NCBI GenBank assembly: GCA_016165875.1
Contig: JABBOT010000013.1
Coordinates: forward strand, 10,799,478-10,863,477
Source of the DNA: Acanthopleura granulata
Lineage: Eukaryota > Mollusca > Polyplacophora > Chitonida > Chitonidae
Direction: 5' to 3'
DNA length: 64,000 nt
Shown here piece by piece: positions 62,301-64,000 of the stretch (position 1 is its first letter; every line of letters starts with the position of its first letter). A program made the position numbers and the translations under genes. The notes under the pieces are model-generated. The model ran no database searches and was not told the DNA's origin. It was given only the letters and a program-made list of their open reading frames with translations.

Positions 62301-63274
62301 GATTTCCCATAGCTATTAACATGGTGGCCTTTGAACTATGGAAAAGTTTTTGAGTATGAGTATTGAGTAATATTAGAAGCACCAAACTCTGGGATGAAAG
62401 AATAGACACCGCCATTATTACAAACTGTCCAACCGAACATCAGCTTTCTCCATCACTGGCTTTGCAGAATGTTGTTGTATGACCAATCCCATTTGCTGTT
62501 ACTTCTCAGAGACCTGGCCGTGAGCCTAAGAAAGAAGCTTGGTGATTGGTTCCGTGTGGTTCAGCTACTGAAGACTGGGGCAGGTGGGGATGACATTCAG
62601 CTGGAAGAGGCTTGGAACGCCATCGGAGATTACTATGCCGACCGTCAGAAATGGTGAGTCCTCTTGTCGGGCGCTTCATGGAACTCCAGATCCAGGTCAG
62701 GTAAATGTTTCTTAGACTTTTTCACGGCTCGTCTTCCGTCTGTTGTTGGGAGATACCTAAATTTTGACCATCTTATAAATGTTGTCTTGTGAAGATTTTG
62801 TAAAAATGTCAACTCCCTGTTGCAAAATCTGTGAATTGCATGTGACATAGTTTTAAAAGTCAGGAGTTTGCTAGATAGTTTTGTTATTGCACTGGTTTCC
62901 ATGTGTCTGTCTGTAGGCTGTAACACGCGTCTCATTAATTATGTTTCCTGGTTTTTGTTATACCTAATTCTTCAACCTTTTCACATATGAAAGAGCAACT
63001 TTCAGTGCAATTTGTGCACATTTTGATTCGATTTTAGAGGCAAAGACCACATTGGTTGGATTTGCCAGTTTCAGTGAGAGTGTTACTCTGTGCTCTCTTA
63101 TTATATTGACATCTGTCTGTGTGTTTTGTCTCTGTCTCCAGGCAGCAGGCGGTAACATATTACGTGCAGGGCAGGAACCAGGAACGACTGTCAGAGTGTT
63201 ACTATATGCTGGAGGACTATATTGGACTGGAGAAGATGGTCCAAGCTCTGCCAGAGAACCACAAGCTGCTGCCT
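41315..63274 (+). CDS. WDR35: WDR35 / IFT121, intraflagellar transport A subunit (5' 24 exons; 3' end outside window)
   Basis: Twenty-four exons join in phase to 846 residues. The human protein is about 1180 residues, so roughly the last 330 residues lie past the window. IFT121 is part of IFT-A, which with dynein-2 drives retrograde transport in cilia and carries membrane proteins into the cilium. The N-terminal part forms two WD40 propellers (roughly residues 1-640) and is followed by an alpha-solenoid of TPR-like helices, which begins in exons 19-20. Strongly conserved blocks include [81 protein letters not shown] and [20 protein letters not shown]. No stop, frameshift or missing exon was seen. 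The introns hold SINEs, two foldback families and an array of duplicated splice acceptors. Confidence 0.98.
42382..42499 (+). CDS. WDR35: WDR35 exon 2
   Basis: Residues 9-47, [19 protein letters not shown] and [18 protein letters not shown], first blade of propeller 1. Confidence 0.97.
42880..43047 (-). repeat. SINE-A, 3' part (intron 2)
   Basis: The reverse complement shows TGGTGGGTTTTCCCCGGGCT, CCATCATAACACTGGCCACC and TTCTTGAGTACGGCGTAGAG with an (AAAT)n tail. It is antisense to WDR35. Confidence 0.85.
43236..43380. repeat. Foldback element F4, 145 bp (intron 2)
   Basis: AGTAGTGTAACT near 43237 is mirrored by AGTTACACTACT at 43369-43380. Inner parts also pair: CAAAGACTTCAATGTGACTC (from the right arm) against ACGAAGACATCAGTGTGACTC. 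The centre is near 43308. Confidence 0.85.
43515..43589 (+). CDS. WDR35: WDR35 exon 3
   Basis: [20 protein letters not shown] and LEGHSG. The donor is GTGGGT. Confidence 0.95.
43590..45776. other. WDR35 intron 3, no feature seen
   Basis: 2.2 kb of AT-rich sequence. A short perfect palindrome GTTGAAGTAATACTTCAAC lies near 44803, and a small inverted pair around GATCTCAGATCGGCGGAC near 44533. No exon is expected here from the conserved protein. Confidence 0.6.
45777..45869 (+). CDS. WDR35: WDR35 exon 4
   Basis: [20 protein letters not shown] and [10 protein letters not shown], a complete WD-type blade ending in IIVW. Confidence 0.97.
46271..46372 (+). CDS. WDR35: WDR35 exon 5
   Basis: [20 protein letters not shown] and [14 protein letters not shown]. 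Confidence 0.97.
46589..46668 (+). CDS. WDR35: WDR35 exon 6
   Basis: [20 protein letters not shown] and LQLAHVE, ending in phase 0 before GTGAGT. Confidence 0.97.
47167..47247 (+). CDS. WDR35: WDR35 exon 7
   Basis: [20 protein letters not shown] and DNLGNFI. Confidence 0.97.
47493..47735 (+). repeat. SINE-A, diverged (intron 7)
   Basis: Begins GGGGCCCCGTGGTGTAATG, continues with GTACGTGGGAAGGTCTACC and CCCACCATAATGCTCTCCGC and ends CATAAAACACCAATCAATG. Part of the 3' end is lost. Confidence 0.75.
48260..48425 (+). CDS. WDR35: WDR35 exon 8
   Basis: [20 protein letters not shown], then [20 protein letters not shown] and [15 protein letters not shown]. This acceptor (TTCCAG at 48259) gives a gap-free match to the remembered vertebrate protein across the junction. 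Confidence 0.95.
48565..48831 (+). repeat. SINE-A, full length (intron 8)
   Basis: GGCCTCCGTGGCTCAGTCGG head, GTGAGTTCAAGTCC box B, CAACCTGCGGATGGTCGTGG, CCACCATAATGCTGGCCGCC and an (AAAT)n tail. It is the closest to a consensus in the window. Confidence 0.94.
49016..49499. repeat. Foldback element F2, copy 2 (484 bp, intron 8)
   Basis: The left end ACTTAAAACGACAGACCATG and right end ATGGTCTGTTCTTTTAAATG are inverted. Inner blocks GTGCTGATTGCAAA and TTTCGAATCAGCAC also pair. It shares its ends and order with 18107-18562. Confidence 0.88.
49641..49786 (+). CDS. WDR35: WDR35 exon 9
   Basis: [20 protein letters not shown], then [20 protein letters not shown] and VQFYTPFGE. This is the join from propeller 1 towards propeller 2. 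Confidence 0.97.
49823..50086 (+). repeat. SINE-A, full length, diverged head (intron 9)
   Basis: GGGGCCTCTGTGGCCGAGGG replaces the usual box A, then GTGAGTTCAGGTCC, GCATATGGTCGTGGGGTTTC and an (AAAT)n tail. Confidence 0.88.
50443..50568 (+). CDS. WDR35: WDR35 exon 10
   Basis: [20 protein letters not shown], then [20 protein letters not shown] and YK. The donor is GTTTGT. Confidence 0.96.
50636..52695. repeat. Foldback element F3, about 2.06-kb inverted repeat (intron 10)
   Basis: The left arm from AAGCCATTCAGGCTTG (50636) is mirrored by the right arm ending CAAGCCTGAATGGCTT. Matching pairs run inwards: ATCACGTGACTTG against CAAGTCACGTGAT, TTGCACCTAAACTTT against AAAGTTTAGGTGCAA, AAGGCCTAACATCATCC against GATGAGGTTAGGCCTT, and AGTAGGCCTGGGGATT against AATCCCCAGGCCTACT. 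The centre is near 51665. It has no coding potential and fills most of the 2.4-kb intron. Confidence 0.9.
52933..53025 (+). CDS. WDR35: WDR35 exon 11
   Basis: [20 protein letters not shown] and [11 protein letters not shown]. Confidence 0.97.
53367..53459 (+). CDS. WDR35: WDR35 exon 12
   Basis: [20 protein letters not shown] and [11 protein letters not shown]. It joins directly to exon 13, without the short extra segment present here in the longer vertebrate isoform as I remember it. Confidence 0.96.
53836..54032 (+). CDS. WDR35: WDR35 exon 13
   Basis: [20 protein letters not shown], then [19 protein letters not shown] and [13 protein letters not shown], ending with AG of an arginine codon before GTTAGT. 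Confidence 0.96.
54131..54276 (+). repeat. SINE-A, 5'-truncated (intron 13)
   Basis: GCCAGCAACCTGCAGACGG, TCTGGCCACTGTTGTATAAG and CCTTGAGTAAGGCATAAAAA. It lies just before the splice-site array. Confidence 0.8.
54461..55322 (+). repeat. Ten tandem 86-87 bp units, each ending in a copy of the exon 14 splice acceptor
   Basis: GTTGTRTCACACA starts at 54461, 54548, 54634, 54720, 54806, 54892, 54979, 55065, 55151 and 55237, and the true exon 14 starts at 55323 with GTTGTATCACA. Each start is preceded by TTTTCC plus a pyrimidine run and CGGCAG or a close variant (TGACAG at 55065, GGACAG at 55151, TTGCAG at the first). Two steps are 87 bp and eight are 86. Units are very alike, so the array is young or kept uniform. 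Confidence 0.95.
55323..55392 (+). CDS. WDR35: WDR35 exon 14
   Basis: [20 protein letters not shown] and AFM. The acceptor CGGCAG is the eleventh and last of the tandem acceptors. Only this one keeps the reading frame into exon 15. Confidence 0.93.
56026..56079 (+). CDS. WDR35: WDR35 exon 15
   Basis: [18 protein letters not shown], 18 codons, phase 0 on both sides. Confidence 0.96.
56385..56494 (+). CDS. WDR35: WDR35 exon 16
   Basis: [20 protein letters not shown] and [16 protein letters not shown]. Confidence 0.96.
56690..57005 (+). repeat. SINE-B, diverged (intron 16)
   Basis: GGTCATACCAAAGACTTTAA, GCCCGGTGTCAGTATAATGT, GTGGTGTCTTCTGC and a late TTGAGTACGATGTAAAACCT follow the SINE-B order. 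A (TA)n stretch was inserted near 56925. Confidence 0.75.
57098..57395 (+). repeat. SINE-D, tRNA-like head of another type (intron 16)
   Basis: Box A TAGTCTAGTGGTAGAGGC and box B GGTTCAAATCC at tRNA spacing, with CTCCAAA in the anticodon-loop position. The ends do not pair as an acceptor stem. The body contains CCGAGACCACGGTC and an AATAAAG-type end near 57380. Confidence 0.65.
57541..57654. repeat. Foldback element F6, about 114 bp (intron 16)
   Basis: GGTTGACCTTT at 57551 is mirrored by AAAGGTCAACC near 57628. The outer parts GTGCAC and GCATGCGCATAG are partly complementary. Imperfect. Confidence 0.6.
58299..58440 (+). CDS. WDR35: WDR35 exon 17
   Basis: [20 protein letters not shown], then [20 protein letters not shown] and AD. 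Confidence 0.97.
58525..58664. repeat. MITE F5, 140 bp with perfect 20-bp inverted ends (intron 17)
   Basis: AATGAGGTTGTATGGATAAC (58525-58544) is the exact reverse complement of 58645-58664. The interior is AT-rich and non-coding. Confidence 0.88.
59043..59097 (+). repeat. SINE-A tail fragment (intron 17)
   Basis: GATAATTCTTGAACAGTGTG and AAAACACCCAATCAGATGAA remain from the 3' end. Confidence 0.55.
59129..59197 (+). CDS. WDR35: WDR35 exon 18
   Basis: [20 protein letters not shown] and DPE, last blades of propeller 2. Confidence 0.97.
59610..59738 (+). CDS. WDR35: WDR35 exon 19
   Basis: [20 protein letters not shown], then [20 protein letters not shown] and EIK. The helical region starts here. 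Confidence 0.97.
59925..59985 (-). repeat. SINE-B tail fragment (intron 19)
   Basis: AATGAATGCTTATTGTTTAA and CGCCCCGCTCAAGAATATTT are the reverse of the SINE-B end seen at 9060-9121. Confidence 0.65.
60376..60464 (+). CDS. WDR35: WDR35 exon 20
   Basis: [20 protein letters not shown] and IEDNPHPRL, with a tryptophan codon split across the junction. Confidence 0.97.
60773..60890 (+). CDS. WDR35: WDR35 exon 21
   Basis: [20 protein letters not shown] and [19 protein letters not shown], solenoid helices. Confidence 0.97.
61062..61153 (+). repeat. SINE-A, last 90 bp (intron 21)
   Basis: TTTCCTCCCACCCATAATGC, GCCGCCATATAAGTGAAATG, TTCTTGAATACGGCGTAAAA and CACCAATCAAATAAATG. Confidence 0.85.
61475..61560 (+). 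CDS. WDR35: WDR35 exon 22
   Basis: [20 protein letters not shown] and RMYLDMDR. Donor GTCAGT. Confidence 0.96.
61953..62350. repeat. Five tandem units of about 84 bp (intron 22)
   Basis: Units starting TTTACTCCCTGCACTC begin at about 61953, 62037, 62121, 62201 (as ATTATTCCC, 80-bp step) and 62285. Each holds CCCCTAACTATTAAC, TGGTGGCCTTCATACTATGG and TTCTTGATTTACTCTGCTG. Confidence 0.9.
62510..62653 (+). CDS. WDR35: WDR35 exon 23
   Basis: [20 protein letters not shown], then [20 protein letters not shown] and DYYADRQK. Confidence 0.97.
63142..63274 (+). CDS. WDR35: WDR35 exon 24 (last in window)
   Basis: [20 protein letters not shown], then [20 protein letters not shown] and KLLP, followed by GTAAAT. 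The frame would stop 24 bp into the intron, and the conserved protein continues after NHKLLP, so the gene goes on beyond the window. Confidence 0.95.
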
Positions 63275-64000
63275 GTAAATATGCTGTTCTCATGGTGATA
63301 TCTGTCATAAGTTTCAAGCCTGTGTTAATTTTGTCACTTTGTATTTAATCAAAATTTCCTTTTGAATGTTGAAGATATGTATGTAGCCTACTTCGTGTAA
63401 AATGTTGCTTTAAGTTGAATAAGAGATTTTTATGATATTTTTTTGATGCATGATGTTATTAACTTGTGGCAAAGTTAAAGAGCTACTTTGTTGTCAAAAC
63501 ATCTGTGTTTTAAAAGCAAGGTGGAATAATAAAGGTGTGAATAGCCTGGTTAGCTCTCCTAAATTGTCAGAATATTGCAGTGTATTAAAACTGATATTGT
63601 ACATTTCTTCGTAGAATTTGGAAACTGATTTTTTTCTGTCTTTTCCATTTGGCCTGGTGTGGCGTCACGCAGGAACACATGACGTCATGAATTGCTGACG
63701 CGTATCCACAAATGATGCTGCCCTTTCAAATGTTCTTGACATGTCCGCAGCATAAATGCCTCATTCAACGCCGTAAAAGAAATTTTATCACGTCACACCA
63801 GGAAAATGTTACGGACAGAGCCAAAGATATTGTTTTTTTAAAGAATCTTCAGTCATATGGATTAAATAATGTTATTCATCGAAAATCGTTTTGATCTATG
63901 GTGCTATGTTTTGTGCATAGGATTTCCTTCATATCATTTTAACATTTCTACCCAGTTTCGTATTCTATTGTGACCAAACTTGCACTTGATTCAGCGGTGG
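63275..64000 (+). other. WDR35 intron 24, open at the window edge
   Basis: No further exon is seen up to 64000. Repeat R3 lies inside at 63640-63880. Confidence 0.8.
63640..63880 (-). repeat. Repeat R3, second copy, inverted
   Basis: CCTGGTGTGGCGTCACGC, CATGACGTCATG, AATGTTACGGACAGAGCC and AGATATTGTTTTTTTAA are the reverse of blocks at 20995-21260. The copies are on opposite strands. Confidence 0.7.

Noticed and set aside
63275..63300. Read-through end of WDR35 after KLLP giving a short C-terminus
   Set aside because: GTAAAT at 63275 is a fitting donor, and the conserved protein continues after NHKLLP, so the stop 24 bp later lies in the intron.

Overview
This window is animal nuclear DNA, most likely from a lophotrochozoan and probably a mollusc. 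The evidence is intron-rich genes with GT-AG junctions, AT-rich non-coding DNA, and about twenty copies of tRNA-headed SINEs ending in an AAAT-type tail, a repeat style I associate with mollusc and related genomes. The species is inferred, not seen. Every exon chain below was built by checking that the splice sites and codon phases of neighbouring exons agree. There are three protein genes. (1) An otopetrin-type proton channel on the + strand, nine coding exons from 9281 to 26708, complete, 808 codons. (2) Ribosomal protein eL30 (RPL30) on the - strand, four coding exons between 40966 and 37990 plus a 5' non-coding exon near 41120-41151, complete, 116 codons. (3) WDR35/IFT121, a subunit of the ciliary IFT-A complex, on the + strand. 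It starts at 41315, and 24 exons (846 residues) lie in the window up to 63274. The C-terminal part lies beyond the right edge. Layout: 1-9280 is repeat-rich intergenic DNA with SINEs, MITEs, a 52-bp minisatellite and a decayed Penelope-like reverse transcriptase fragment. 9281-26708 is the otopetrin gene, whose long introns 2 and 3 hold minisatellites and foldback elements. 26709 to about 28260 is its likely 3' UTR and flank. About 28261-37924 is intergenic and repeat-rich. 37925-41151 is RPL30. 41152-41314 is a short shared divergent promoter. 41315-64000 is WDR35. The most notable structures are in WDR35 introns. Intron 13 carries ten tandem 86-87 bp units, each ending in a copy of the 3' splice site of exon 14, so eleven near-identical acceptors stand in a row. 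Intron 10 carries a roughly 2-kb inverted repeat able to fold into a very long hairpin. The otopetrin start codon lies directly behind a SINE and a foldback-element fragment, and the channel has an unusual histidine-rich loop between membrane segments 5 and 6. Several SINEs with different tRNA-like heads share one 3' end, and in one place that 3' end is itself tandemly repeated four times. The three genes do not form a pathway. RPL30 and WDR35 are linked only by their shared promoter region.
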